DNA of 64,000 nt, taken from an uncultured Alphaproteobacteria bacterium. GTDB lineage: Bacteria > Pseudomonadota > Alphaproteobacteria > JAPOUT01 > G958296285. Below the pieces are notes generated by a model. That model had not been told where the DNA came from. It searched no databases and saw only the letters and a list, made by a program, of their open reading frames with translations. Below are positions 1 to 8,118 of the stretch, piece after piece (position 1 is the first letter of the stretch; every line of letters starts with the position of its first letter). The DNA lies in contig OY282459.1 in assembly GCA_958296285.1 (NCBI GenBank), positions 1,408,762 to 1,472,761 on the forward strand, given 5' to 3'. The position numbers were made by a program, and so were the translations under genes.

Positions 1-2
1 AT

Positions 3-680
3 TCCCGCGCCGGCAAATACGCTTCCAGCGCCGAGCGCGCGGTCGGCATGGGCTTGGATGCGGACGCGCTTCTTGTCGTCATAGACGCGGCGCGGAAAAA
101 CGCCCCCGCCGACAAGCCTTTGGAAGAGGCGCTTCGCGCGGCGTCTCTGCCCGTTCTGATCGTCCTGAATAAGATTGACCTTGTGCCGAGACAATCGCTT
201 TTGGCGATGGCGGCGCGGTGGTCGTCATGCGTCATGGGGTCGGGAGGCGCGCTTTTCATGCTCTCGGCGAAGACAGGGGACGGAGTCGGCGATCTCTTGG
301 CGCATCTGTCGGCGCTGAAGAGCAGGGGCGCTTCTCTCGCCATGGAAGAGGAAATGCCGCGCGAGGCGCTCGCCGCCGAGATCACGCGCGAGAAACTTTA
401 TCTTCGCCTCCATGACGAAATCCCTTATCAAACCGTCGTTGAGACCGATCTTTGGGAAGAGCGCCCTGACGGAAGCCTCGCTCTCAAACAGACCATTCGG
501 CTGCGCCGCGAAAGCCATAAAATTTTGGCGATCGGGAAAGGCGGCAGAACGCTCCGCGCCATCGGCGAAGCGGCGCGGGCGGAGATGCGGGAACTTTTCG
601 CCCGCCCTGTTCATCTCAATCTGACTGTGCGCGTCCGAAAGAAGCGCGGAGCGAATACGCCGCATGGAATGGCGCGATAG
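3..680 (+). CDS. era: GTPase Era, 3' part (5' end outside window)
   Basis: Era is a GTPase that binds 16S rRNA and helps mature the 30S subunit. The reading frame is open from base 3, so the gene starts before the window. About 225 residues are visible, and the G1-G3 motifs are lost. The G4 motif is seen as LNKIDLV. The C-terminal KH RNA-binding domain is clear, with the stretch KILAIGKGGRTLRAIGEAAR. The stop overlaps the recO start by 17 nt; era-recO adjacency is common in Proteobacteria. Identification is secure; the start cannot be judged. Confidence 0.93.
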   Translation, partial: SRAGKYASSAERAVGMGLDADALLVVIDAARKNAPADKPLEEALRAASLPVLIVLNKIDLVPRQSLLAMAARWSSCVMGSGGALFMLSAKTGDGVGDLLAHLSALKSRGASLAMEEEMPREALAAEITREKLYLRLHDEIPYQTVVETDLWEERPDGSLALKQTIRLRRESHKILAIGKGGRTLRAIGEAARAEMRELFARPVHLNLTVRVRKKRGANTPHGMAR

Positions 681-1296
681 CGGCTATGTTTTGTCGGCGC
701 GGCGGCATGGCGAAAGCCATGCCGTTCTGACGCTCCTGACCGAGCGCCATGGACGCCATGCGGGCTGGGTTCGCGGCGCGACCGCCAAGAGAATGCGCGG
801 CGTTTTGGAGCGAGGCAATCGCGTCTCGGTTCTCTGGAAGGCGCGGCTGGAAGAGCATTTGGGCTTGTATATGGTGGAGATGGAGGAAGCCCATGCGGCG
901 CGTCTGATGGACAATGCGCTGGCTTTGTTGGCGCTGGATTGTCTGGCGGCGCTTGCCGGCGCTCTCCCTGATCGCGCCGCTTCGCCAAGCCTTTTTCAGA
1001 GTTTCGGCGAGAGTTTAAGTCGCCTCGCTTCGCCAATGAGCGCCGCCGCGGCGCTGGTCTCCTTTGAGAATACGCTGCTCCGCGAACTGGGCTACGGCGT
1101 CCCGCCCGAAACCGCCGCGGCGAGAATCATCCATGACGGAAGCCGCGAGGACGATATGCGGAAGAGTCTCGCCGCTTTGGACGCTCTCGGCAGCCGCCTT
1201 CTCGCCGATGTCTATGCGCCTTATGGCAGGACGCTCCCGCCTGCGCGCCTTCGTCTTGTTGAGAAATTCAGAAGCGCAGACTCGTCTCGCCTTTGA
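664..1296 (+). CDS. recO: DNA repair protein RecO
   Basis: RecO acts with RecF and RecR to load RecA on SSB-coated gaps. The 210-residue protein begins MEWRDSGYVLSARRHGESHA, the usual RecO OB-fold opening, followed by WVRGATAKRMRGVLERGN. The helical middle and end fit the family. The zinc-finger cysteines found in some RecO proteins are not evident, which is normal for this group. The length is slightly short compared with about 240 residues. It is translationally coupled to era. Its 3' end overlaps a convergent reading frame by 29 nt. Confidence 0.92.
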   Translation: MEWRDSGYVLSARRHGESHAVLTLLTERHGRHAGWVRGATAKRMRGVLERGNRVSVLWKARLEEHLGLYMVEMEEAHAARLMDNALALLALDCLAALAGALPDRAASPSLFQSFGESLSRLASPMSAAAALVSFENTLLRELGYGVPPETAAARIIHDGSREDDMRKSLAALDALGSRLLADVYAPYGRTLPPARLRLVEKFRSADSSRL

Positions 1297-1723
1297 CGCT
1301 CCAAAAGCGCAGTTGAAGCGAATAGGTTTCGCCTCGTTTGACCCTTTCATTCCGGACGAGAATCTCGGTTTTCTCGGACTCTTTCGCGTAAGGCTCAAGC
1401 GCGCGAGTCCGCGAGACTCGCGGGCAGGATTTTTCCCCGCCGCTCGCTTCTATCAGCCGTCCTGCCGCGGAGAGGATCAGCCATTCCACGAGACAGTCGG
1501 ACTCCGCCCGCAAGACCCGTCTGCGCGAAGACGGATTCCGCAATTCCACCATCAGAGGAATCGCGGTTCTGTCGCTGCCGAGAGCGAGAGCGATTCTTTC
1601 CGGCGCGCGGATATGAATCTCTATCGGCGCGGGAGGCAGAAGCCGCTCGCCGAGCAGCGCCGCGCCGCCGATCAGCGCGATCATCAGAAGCGTGGAGGCG
1701 AGAAGGGGATGCAGGCGCGGCAT
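1268..1723 (-). CDS. small exported or membrane-anchored protein of unknown function
   Basis: I do not recognise this 151-residue protein. The chosen ATG lies just after the dctM stop, giving an N-terminal hydrophobic segment (LLASTLLMIALIGGAALLG) that looks like a signal anchor or signal peptide. A soluble domain of about 120 residues follows, likely periplasmic and beta-rich. It is the last gene of the TRAP transporter operon, so a role linked to transport or the envelope is possible, but this is inference from position only. Its end overlaps recO by 29 nt on the opposite strand. Confidence 0.6.
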   Translation of the reverse strand: MPRLHPLLASTLLMIALIGGAALLGERLLPPAPIEIHIRAPERIALALGSDRTAIPLMVELRNPSSRRRVLRAESDCLVEWLILSAAGRLIEASGGEKSCPRVSRTRALEPYAKESEKTEILVRNERVKRGETYSLQLRFWSVKGETSLRF

Positions 1724-1727
1724 TATG

Positions 1728-3296
1728 TCAGCGCATCTCTTTGAGGAAATCGGGGAGGAAGGTCGCCGTCTCAGGAAAGAGTCCGACAAGAATCAGCGCC
1801 AAAATCTGCAGTCCGACAAAGGGCATGACGCCGCGATAGATCGTGGAGGTGGAAATTTCGGGCGGCGCGACTCCCCGAAGATAAAAAAGCGCGAAGCCGA
1901 AGGGCGGCGTCAGAAAGGAGGTCTGAAGGTTGATCGCCATCATCACGCCCAGCCAAATCGGATGGATGTCCATCGCCAGCAGAATCGGCGCGACGACAGG
2001 CACGACAATAAAGGTGATCTCCAAGAAATCCAGAACGAAGCCCAGCAGAAACATCGCGAGCATCACCGCGAGGAAGGCGGTCACGGTTCCGCCCGGCAAA
2101 TCGGCGAGGAGATCGCGCGCCATCTCGTCTCCCCCTAGCCCGCGAAAAACGAGGCTGAAGAGAGTCGCCGCGAGCAGAATGCCGAAGACCATCGCCGTGA
2201 TGCGTCCTGTGGAGTCTAAAATTCCACGCAAGAGTCTCGCGCGATGCAGGAGATAAAGCGAAGCGGCGAGGCAGAGGATAAAGAGCAGCGCCGCCAGGAT
2301 TGTCAAAAAGGACAGAAAAGCGGGGAAAAAGGGCTGCGCGAAAAAATCCAGCTGCGGCTCAAAAAAAATCTTCGCCGTCAGGAGAAAAAGGAGGAGGAGA
2401 GCGCTCGCATAGGCGAGCGCGGCGCCGTCTTTCTGTCGGGAGACAGCGATCAGAAGCGCGCCGCCGGCGCCGAGACTCGCCGCTTCGGTCGGGGTCGCCA
2501 CGCCCAGAAGAATAGACCCCAGCACCGACAGAATCAGCAGAATCGGCGTGATGAAAACGCGGATGAGATGTCCAAGCGCGAGAGGTTTCTTTTCGGCGGA
2601 AGAGTCTTTTGGCGGCGGCGCGGCAGACGGATTCATCAAGGCGAAGCCCAGCTGGTAGAACATATAGAGCGCCGAGATCAAAAACCCCGGCAGCAGCGCT
2701 CCGGCGAAAAGATCGCCGACAGAAAGCGTGTCCAGCGCGAAAACGCCCTTCTCTATCTGAACGTTCTGATAGGCGCTGGAGAGAACCTCCGCCAAGAGAA
2801 TCAGCATGATGGAGGGCGGAATGATGATGCCCAATGTTCCCGCCGAGGCGATGGAGCCTGAAGCGAGAGCGGGATCGTAATCGCGCTTGAGCATGATTGG
2901 GAGGCATAAGAGGCCGAGCGTCACAACTGTCGCGCCGACAATCCCCGTGGAAGCGGCGAGAAGCGTGCTGACGAGAGTCGCCGAGAGCGCAAGCCCTCCG
3001 GGCAGTCCGCGAAAGAGTCTCGTCATGGCGTCCAAGAGGTCTTCGGCGATTTTGGAGCGCTCTAATATCAGACCCATCAGGATGAAGAGCGGGACAACGA
3101 TCAGCGTTTCATTGGTCAGGATTCCAAAAATGCGCTGCGGCAGGAGGTTTAAAAGTCCGAGATCCAGAGCGCCGAGCGCCGACGCCCCGAGCGCGAAAAG
3201 GAGCGCCGTCCCGGCTAGCGTGAAGGCGGCGGGGAAGCCCGCCAACAGCAGCAGGCAGACGGAGAGAAACATCAAAAGGGCGGCATATCCCCCCAT
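1728..3296 (-). CDS. dctM: TRAP transporter large permease (DctM family)
   Basis: This is the ion-coupled large membrane subunit of a tripartite ATP-independent periplasmic transporter. The 522-residue protein is almost entirely hydrophobic, with about 12-14 membrane segments. It contains the family-typical stretches LIVVPLFILMGLILERS, GTLGIIIPPSIMLILLAEV and GVATPTEAASLGAGGALL. A hydrophobic insertion of roughly 100 residues near the middle makes it longer than classic DctM (about 425) and fits the larger-M-subunit subgroup. The start at 3296 is preferred over an upstream one because it follows dctQ closely and removes a proline-rich, basic lead. Confidence 0.92.
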   Translation of the reverse strand: MGGYAALLMFLSVCLLLLAGFPAAFTLAGTALLFALGASALGALDLGLLNLLPQRIFGILTNETLIVVPLFILMGLILERSKIAEDLLDAMTRLFRGLPGGLALSATLVSTLLAASTGIVGATVVTLGLLCLPIMLKRDYDPALASGSIASAGTLGIIIPPSIMLILLAEVLSSAYQNVQIEKGVFALDTLSVGDLFAGALLPGFLISALYMFYQLGFALMNPSAAPPPKDSSAEKKPLALGHLIRVFITPILLILSVLGSILLGVATPTEAASLGAGGALLIAVSRQKDGAALAYASALLLLFLLTAKIFFEPQLDFFAQPFFPAFLSFLTILAALLFILCLAASLYLLHRARLLRGILDSTGRITAMVFGILLAATLFSLVFRGLGGDEMARDLLADLPGGTVTAFLAVMLAMFLLGFVLDFLEITFIVVPVVAPILLAMDIHPIWLGVMMAINLQTSFLTPPFGFALFYLRGVAPPEISTSTIYRGVMPFVGLQILALILVGLFPETATFLPDFLKEMR

Positions 3297-3303
3297 CAGA
3301 CGC

Positions 3304-3846
3304 TCAAGGATTCTCGCGCGGAGCAGGAGCGGGGGCGGGGGCGGGCGAGAGCGAAATCGCGGCGCGCGCCGCCATAGCAATTCCCTGCGCCCCCAGAAGA
3401 ATTCCAGCGATCGGGATCAGCGTCTTGAGGAGATAGACCGCTTGGATTCCGCTTGCCTCACGAGAGCCTTCCCCGATCTGCCATGAGAAGGCGACATAGG
3501 GAAGAGACGTCCAAACGATCAGAAGACAGAAGGGCGTCAGGAAGAAGATCGCCCCCAAACCATTGACGAGCGCCTTCCGTTTGGCGCCGGCTTCGCGATA
3601 GAAAATGTCTATGCGGACATGGGCGTCATGGAGAAGCGCGTAGCCCAGCAGCAGCCCGATATAGGCGGCGTGCATATAAAGAATGGATTCCTGCAGCCAA
3701 AGCGACCCTTCCGAAAAAATAAAGAGAAGCCCGACAATCGCGATTTGCGTCAGCATCATGGCGAGGACGATCCAAATCGCCGCCTGCCCGACCGCGCGGC
3801 TGACGGCGTCAAGCGTCTCTGCCAAACGGAGAAGATTATCGCGCAT
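3304..3846 (-). CDS. dctQ: TRAP transporter small permease (DctQ family)
   Basis: This is the small four-helix membrane subunit that links the substrate-binding protein to DctM. The 180-residue protein has four hydrophobic segments and the family feature YALLHDAHVRIDIFY after helix 2. The C-terminus carries an Ala-Pro repeat tail (PAPAPAPAP). Its start overlaps the dctP end by 11 nt and its stop is 7 nt before the dctM start, so the three genes form one operon. Confidence 0.92.
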   Translation of the reverse strand: MRDNLLRLAETLDAVSRAVGQAAIWIVLAMMLTQIAIVGLLFIFSEGSLWLQESILYMHAAYIGLLLGYALLHDAHVRIDIFYREAGAKRKALVNGLGAIFFLTPFCLLIVWTSLPYVAFSWQIGEGSREASGIQAVYLLKTLIPIAGILLGAQGIAMAARAAISLSPAPAPAPAPRENP

Positions 3847-4909
3847 TCATGATGCTCTGCTCGGCGTGGCGCATCCATTCTCGCGCGCGCGCGAGTTCTG
3901 TTTTGTAGGAGGCGTGGATTTCGCCGAATTCTTCGTTCTTGACGGCGGCTTCTTTGACGACTTCCGCGGCGCTTGTCCGAAAGGCGGAGAGAATCTCATC
4001 GGGGAAGGCGAGAAAGCGGACATCATGGCGCTCGCGCAGCGTTTTCATGGCGAGAGCGTTGTAATGGGTGAACTCGGCATAGCTGGCGACATGCTCGGCG
4101 GCGCAGGCGGCTTCTATGATCGCCTGCCATGAAGGCGGAAGGCTCTGCCAAACATCCAAATTGACTCCGAGCGCGAGCGCCGCCCCCGGCTCATGAAAGC
4201 CCGGACTGTAGCAATGGCGGGCGATTCTGTGAAAGCCAAAGGCGAGATCGTTCCATGGCCCGATCCATTCGGCGGCGTCCACTTTTCCGCTTTGGAGACT
4301 GGGAAAGATTTCGCCGCCCGGAAGAGTCACCGGAGACGCCCCCAAACGCCGATAGACTTCGCCGCCTAGACCCGGAATGCGAATCTTTAAACCCCTCAAA
4401 TCGCGGAGGCTTGTCAGCTCGTTTCGGAACCATCCGCCCATTTGGGTTCCGGTGTTGGCGACAATATGGGGCTTGATATTGAAGCGCGCCGAGAGTTTGT
4501 CCCAAAGCGCCTGCCCGCCGCCATGCCGTATCCATCCCGCATGCTCAATCGCGGTCATGCCGAAGGGGAGGGCCGTGAAAAAGACGAAGGCGGGCGACTT
4601 CCCCTGCCAATAATATTCCGCGCCGTGATAGATGTCCGCCGCGCCTGACGAGACCGCGTCAAAGGCTTGGAAGGCGGGGACAAGCTCGCCCGCCGCGAAA
4701 ACATTAATTTTCAACGCGCCGTCTGTCGCTTTTTCCACGCGGCGCGCGAAGCGCTCGGAGGAGGTTCCGAGCCCGGGGAAGTTTTTCGGCCAAGTCGTGA
4801 CCATGCGAAGTTCGCGCTTCTTGTGAGTCGCGGCGGATGCGCGCGCCGTCATCAGCGCCGCGCCGCCGAGCGCCGCCGAGATCCCCGCGACAAAATTTCG
4901 CCTCTTCAT
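3836..4909 (-). CDS. dctP: TRAP substrate-binding protein, TakP-like (DctP family)
   Basis: This is a periplasmic solute receptor of 357 residues. The N-terminus MKRRNFVAGISAALGG carries a twin-arginine-like motif, then an Ala-rich stretch ending near ARASA, so it is probably exported. The core has GELVPAFQAFDAVSSGAADI, NTGTQMGGWFRNEL, LPGGEIFPSLQSGKVDAAEW and the Trp-rich segments typical of Rhodobacter TakP, which binds 2-oxo acids. From this I infer a 2-oxoacid or related carboxylate ligand. The start was chosen at MKRR; an in-frame start 27 nt upstream exists. Confidence 0.9.
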   Translation of the reverse strand: MKRRNFVAGISAALGGAALMTARASAATHKKRELRMVTTWPKNFPGLGTSSERFARRVEKATDGALKINVFAAGELVPAFQAFDAVSSGAADIYHGAEYYWQGKSPAFVFFTALPFGMTAIEHAGWIRHGGGQALWDKLSARFNIKPHIVANTGTQMGGWFRNELTSLRDLRGLKIRIPGLGGEVYRRLGASPVTLPGGEIFPSLQSGKVDAAEWIGPWNDLAFGFHRIARHCYSPGFHEPGAALALGVNLDVWQSLPPSWQAIIEAACAAEHVASYAEFTHYNALAMKTLRERHDVRFLAFPDEILSAFRTSAAEVVKEAAVKNEEFGEIHASYKTELARAREWMRHAEQSIMNAR

Positions 4910-4954
4910 GGCAGAGCCTCCCCATGTCTTGGACAAGCCAGTATAGGCGCATCG

Positions 4955-6802
4955 CTAGAAGCCATAATAGCGGGGAATGAGAAAAATATAGACAAGCCAC
5001 AGAAGAGGGATCAGCGGCCCGCCGGCTTTGAGATAATCGCGGAATCGGTATCGGCCCGGCCCCATGACGAGGAGATTCGCCTGATGCCCTATCGGCGTGG
5101 CGAATGAGCAATTGGCGGCGAGAATCACAGTCACAATGAAGGCTTCGGGATGAACGCCCAATTCAAAAGCCGCGCTGACAGCGACAGGCGTGAAAAGAAC
5201 GGCGGCGGCGGCATTGCTCAAAACGTTTGTGATGATGGCGATGATCAAGAAAAGCGCGCTGAGAATGATCGCAGGCTCGGCGTCAGGGGTCGCGCCAACG
5301 ACAGCGCGCGCCAAAAAGTTCGCGCCGCCCGAGACGTCCAGCGCGGCGGAGAGGCTGAGCGCGCTCGCCACAAGCAGAATGATCCGGCGATCAATGGAGC
5401 GCGCCGCCTGCCGAATGTTCAGAATGCCCGAGGCGATCATCGCCGTCGCGCCCAACAGGGTCGCCGTCACGAGCGGCAGAAGATTGGCGGCGACAGCCAA
5501 GATTGTCGCCGCGAAAATGAGCGCGGCTTTCAGAGCGCCTTCGGGTTTTGTCGCCGGCGCCGACCATTCCAACGGGAGGAGGTCGTGGGTTTGCCCGAGT
5601 TTTCTAGCCTCGGCGCGAGGGCCTAGGAGCAGGAGGACGTCTCCCGCCTCCAAACGGATATTATGCATTTGGCTTCGGATCATTCGGCTTTGGCGGCGGA
5701 TTCCCATCGCGATGAAGCCCGTTTCGGATCGGAAGACCAATTGCGAGAGGCTTCTGCCGATCATTCGGGATCCTGGGGCGACAATCGCTTCGGTGATGGC
5801 GAGTTCTTCGGCGGCGTTTTCGTTCTGCTCCGCCTTGCTGATTCCGAAGAGGTCGCGTCCGGATTGGAGGTCTGTCGTCAGAGTCTGCCGCGAGGCGGAT
5901 ACGATCAGCGTATCGCCCGCCCTGAGGGCGATGTCCTCAAAGGGCGGGAGGAGGGCTTCTTCGCCGCGCTTGACCATAAGCGGCGACATGTCGTGGATAG
6001 CGGGGAAGAGTCCGGCGATGGCGCGGGCGTGGATCAATCCGTGTCCCGGCGTGATTTCAATGAAGGAGACATATTGCCGTCCGCCGCCCGATCTCTGTCG
6101 CTTGGTTTCGGCAAAGTCTTCGCTGTCTTTGGGCAGGAGATAGGGCATGACGATCATGACATAGAGGAGTCCTGGGATGGCGAGCATCAGGGCGGGGATT
6201 GTCGGCGTGAAGAAAAGGATGCTGTCGGCGCCTGCTTCCACGGCGCTTTGGGCGGCGAGGAGATTCGTGGAGGAGCCGATGAGGGTCGTCATTCCGCCGA
6301 GGATGCAGGCGAAACTGAGAGGCATCATGGTTTTTTGGGGGGCGGAGAGATTTTGTCTTGCGAGAGCCGCGAGGATTGGGATGAAGGTGACGGTCACCGG
6401 CGTATTGTTGAGGAAGGCGCTGATGGCGAAGACGAGGATCAGAGTGATGATGAGAGCGAGGAGGGCGTGGATTCGTCCGATTTTGGCGAGGATTCTGGCC
6501 GGTCTCTCCAGCGCTTCGGATTGGAAGAGTCCTTGTCCGATGACGAGGAGCGCGAGGATAGAGATGAGGGCGGGGTTCGCGAAGCCCGCGAGGAGGAAGG
6601 CGGCGCTGGGGTGATGGTTCTCGCCTTCGCCTGAGAGCGGGAATGAGTGGAAAAAGATGATGAGCCAGACGATCGCGCTGAGGGCGGTCAGTTCCAGAGG
6701 CATCCGCTCAATCATAAAGAGGGTTATGGCGATAAGGATTGTGGCGAAGACGATCCACATTTGCCATGGATATTGGGCGGCGATATTGAGGATATTTTCC
6801 AT
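4955..6802 (-). CDS. SLC13/DASS-family permease with two RCK_C (TrkA-C) domains
   Basis: This is a 615-residue inner-membrane carrier of the divalent anion:sodium symporter family, which moves sulfate, dicarboxylates or related anions. Hydrophobic blocks lie at both ends. The middle (about residues 215-400) is soluble and contains two TrkA-C-like repeats (MVKRGEEALLPPFEDIALRAGDTLIV and SRMIRSQMHNIRLEAGDVLLLLG regions). SLC13 signatures include ISAFLNNTPVTVTFIPIL and SFACILGGMTTLIGSSTNLL, and near the end NCSFATPIGHQANLLVMGPG. It is monocistronic and faces away from the CRISPR locus. The substrate cannot be told from sequence. Confidence 0.9.
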   Translation of the reverse strand: MENILNIAAQYPWQMWIVFATILIAITLFMIERMPLELTALSAIVWLIIFFHSFPLSGEGENHHPSAAFLLAGFANPALISILALLVIGQGLFQSEALERPARILAKIGRIHALLALIITLILVFAISAFLNNTPVTVTFIPILAALARQNLSAPQKTMMPLSFACILGGMTTLIGSSTNLLAAQSAVEAGADSILFFTPTIPALMLAIPGLLYVMIVMPYLLPKDSEDFAETKRQRSGGGRQYVSFIEITPGHGLIHARAIAGLFPAIHDMSPLMVKRGEEALLPPFEDIALRAGDTLIVSASRQTLTTDLQSGRDLFGISKAEQNENAAEELAITEAIVAPGSRMIGRSLSQLVFRSETGFIAMGIRRQSRMIRSQMHNIRLEAGDVLLLLGPRAEARKLGQTHDLLPLEWSAPATKPEGALKAALIFAATILAVAANLLPLVTATLLGATAMIASGILNIRQAARSIDRRIILLVASALSLSAALDVSGGANFLARAVVGATPDAEPAIILSALFLIIAIITNVLSNAAAAVLFTPVAVSAAFELGVHPEAFIVTVILAANCSFATPIGHQANLLVMGPGRYRFRDYLKAGGPLIPLLWLVYIFLIPRYYGF

Positions 6803-6849
6803 GATTTGAGGATAGGGCGCTTGGCGGGAGCGGTCTAGGCGTGATTCTT

Positions 6850-6872
6850 GGCGTGATTCTTGAATCCACGCC
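6850..6872. promoter_or_regulatory. near-perfect palindrome and 12-bp tandem repeat upstream of the nuclease
   Basis: GGCGTGATTCTT occurs twice in direct tandem at 6838-6849 and 6850-6861. The second copy is the left arm of an inverted repeat: GGCGTGATTC, loop TT, GAATCCACGCC, with one extra C in the right arm. The palindrome covers the proposed -35 element, so it could be an operator. It could equally be a remnant of the hairpin at an IS200/IS605-type element end. Function is inferred only from position and symmetry. Confidence 0.45.
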
Positions 6873-6889
6873 CCTGCTTATGCTATGAT
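6860..6889 (+). promoter_or_regulatory. putative sigma-70-type promoter of the TnpB-like nuclease
   Basis: TTGAAT (6860-6865) and TATGAT (6884-6889) are separated by 18 nt, giving a plausible -35/-10 pair. They lie about 30 nt before the ATG at 6920. The upstream in-frame TTG at 6860 falls inside the -35 box, which argues that it is not the start codon. Confidence 0.45.
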
Positions 6890-6919
6890 AATGACCCCAA
6901 TTTTGATTCGGATTGTCTC

Positions 6920-8113
6920 ATGGAATTGACTAACAAAAGGCGACTCTATCCGACAAAGGCGCAGGAGCGCGCCTTATTCTCCCATGCGGATCATTCCAAG
7001 CATCTATGGAATGAATTTGTGATGGAAGGAACGGAACGCTATCAGGTGGGCAAGGGGTTTTTCAATGATGCGGAGATGAATTCTCGCCTGACGGAACTGC
7101 GAGCCGACCACGCTTATTACGCGGAAATGCCAATCAAAGCGCAGCGCGGGGTCATCGCCAAACTCTATCGCGCCCTCACGCATCCCAAGAACCGCCTTCC
7201 TTGCGTGAAGGATAAAAAAGACCGCTCCTGCTCTATCATCTATAGGGAGTTTGGGAAATGGAATGGCAAGACTGTCCGCCTTCCGAAAGTCGGAAAGGTG
7301 AGGTGGCGGGGGCGCGAACTGCCTGCCAAACTTGCGAGCGAGATCAAAGTCTTTCGCGCCAAGAATGGCAATTGGTATGGCTGCGTTTCTTATAAAATCC
7401 CAGAGACGAAGCCCAACGCATCAGGCGAGATTGTCGGCGTGGATCTGAACGCCGACTGTCTCGCGCTTTCCAATGGCAAGAAGCACCTCGTCTCACAGAT
7501 GAAGAATCTTTGTTGGCTTGTCAGCAAGCGCAATCGCATTCTCGCTCGGCGCGAGAAGGGGAGCGGGCGTTGGCGGAAGATGCGCCGCCTCATAGCGCGG
7601 ACGCATGACAGAATCGCGCGCAAGAGAGACGCTTTCCTTCATCAAACCGCAGGCAAAATTCTCGCGGTCGCGGACGGTGTTTGCATTGAGAATTTGATGG
7701 TGAAGAATCAGACTCGCAAAGGCAAAGGCAGCCGAAAGCGAGGAATGAATCGCGTGATTCTGAACGCCGCTTTTGGCAAAACGCGAAGGCTTTTGGAATA
7801 TAAAGCCAAGATCGCGGGCGTGCCTGTTTTCGTGGCGGACACCTTCTTTCCGTCAAGCAAGATTTGCTTTCATTGCGGAAAGAAAAATCCGAATCTTGGA
7901 GCGGAGAAACGTTGGACGTGTCCTCATTGTCATAGGACTCTTGATCGCGATTTCAACGCCGCTCTAAATCTCGCTCGTGAAGGGGCGAGGATTGCGTCTG
8001 GGTTGGGCGCGAAAGGCGCGTGGAGCGCGTGTAAGTCGGCGGCGAGCCTAAACCTCGCTGTCGCGGTGCGTGATGAAGCGCGAAGTATTCTGACTCCTCA
8101 GGGGGTTGTGTGA
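6920..8113 (+). CDS. compact TnpB-like RuvC nuclease, candidate miniature Cas12 (type V-U-like) effector
   Basis: This 397-residue protein belongs to the TnpB/Cas12 superfamily of RNA-guided nucleases. The N-terminus has the OrfB opening RLYPTKAQERAL (residues 8-19). RuvC-I is IVGVDLNAD (Asp175), RuvC-II is CIENLM (Glu257), and RuvC-III is LDRDFNAALNL (Asp342/Asp344). A four-cysteine zinc finger lies between them (Cys316, Cys319, Cys334, Cys337). All catalytic and zinc positions are intact, so it looks functional. It is far smaller than Cas12a/b and near the lower limit of Cas12f. No tnpA, cas1 or cas2 is adjacent. A CRISPR array starts 5 nt after the stop, on the same strand. The last 46 residues lie beyond RuvC-III, and their codons include an anti-repeat. 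A plain IS605 tnpB is the alternative, but the array argues against it. Confidence 0.88.
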   Translation: MELTNKRRLYPTKAQERALFSHADHSKHLWNEFVMEGTERYQVGKGFFNDAEMNSRLTELRADHAYYAEMPIKAQRGVIAKLYRALTHPKNRLPCVKDKKDRSCSIIYREFGKWNGKTVRLPKVGKVRWRGRELPAKLASEIKVFRAKNGNWYGCVSYKIPETKPNASGEIVGVDLNADCLALSNGKKHLVSQMKNLCWLVSKRNRILARREKGSGRWRKMRRLIARTHDRIARKRDAFLHQTAGKILAVADGVCIENLMVKNQTRKGKGSRKRGMNRVILNAAFGKTRRLLEYKAKIAGVPVFVADTFFPSSKICFHCGKKNPNLGAEKRWTCPHCHRTLDRDFNAALNLAREGARIASGLGAKGAWSACKSAASLNLAVAVRDEARSILTPQGVV

Positions 8114-8118
8114 AGTCG
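8030..8118 (+). ncRNA. putative guide-RNA scaffold (tracrRNA / omega-RNA-like) within the 3' end of the nuclease gene
   Basis: Bases 8090-8104 (CTGACTCCTCAGGGG, codons 391-395) are complementary to CCCCTGTGGAGTCAG inside every intact repeat. 14 of 15 pairs are Watson-Crick, with one T-T mismatch. In a read-through transcript this strand would fold back onto repeat 1 (8127-8141) with a 22-nt loop. For later repeats it could act in trans as a tracrRNA. Upstream, GCGAG (8042-8046) pairs with CTCGC (8054-8058). AAGTCGGC occurs at 8033-8040 and again at 8113-8120, running into repeat 1. TnpB omega-RNAs are known to overlap the tnpB 3' end in the same way. The exact RNA ends are unknown. Confidence 0.6.

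Noticed and set aside
5663-6634. Long plus-strand open frame of 323 codons inside the SLC13 permease.
   Set aside because: It is acidic and low-complexity, the antisense shadow of a well-supported membrane protein.
6860-6919. A 20-residue N-terminal extension of the nuclease from a TTG codon.
   Set aside because: The TTG lies in the proposed -35 box, and the TnpB family starts close to RLYPTKAQ. The ATG at 6920 is preferred.
6920-8113. Ordinary IS200/IS605 transposon with tnpB only.
   Set aside because: No tnpA and no right-end target structure were seen. The gene is followed at once by a regular eight-repeat array with an anti-repeat in the gene, which a plain insertion sequence does not have.
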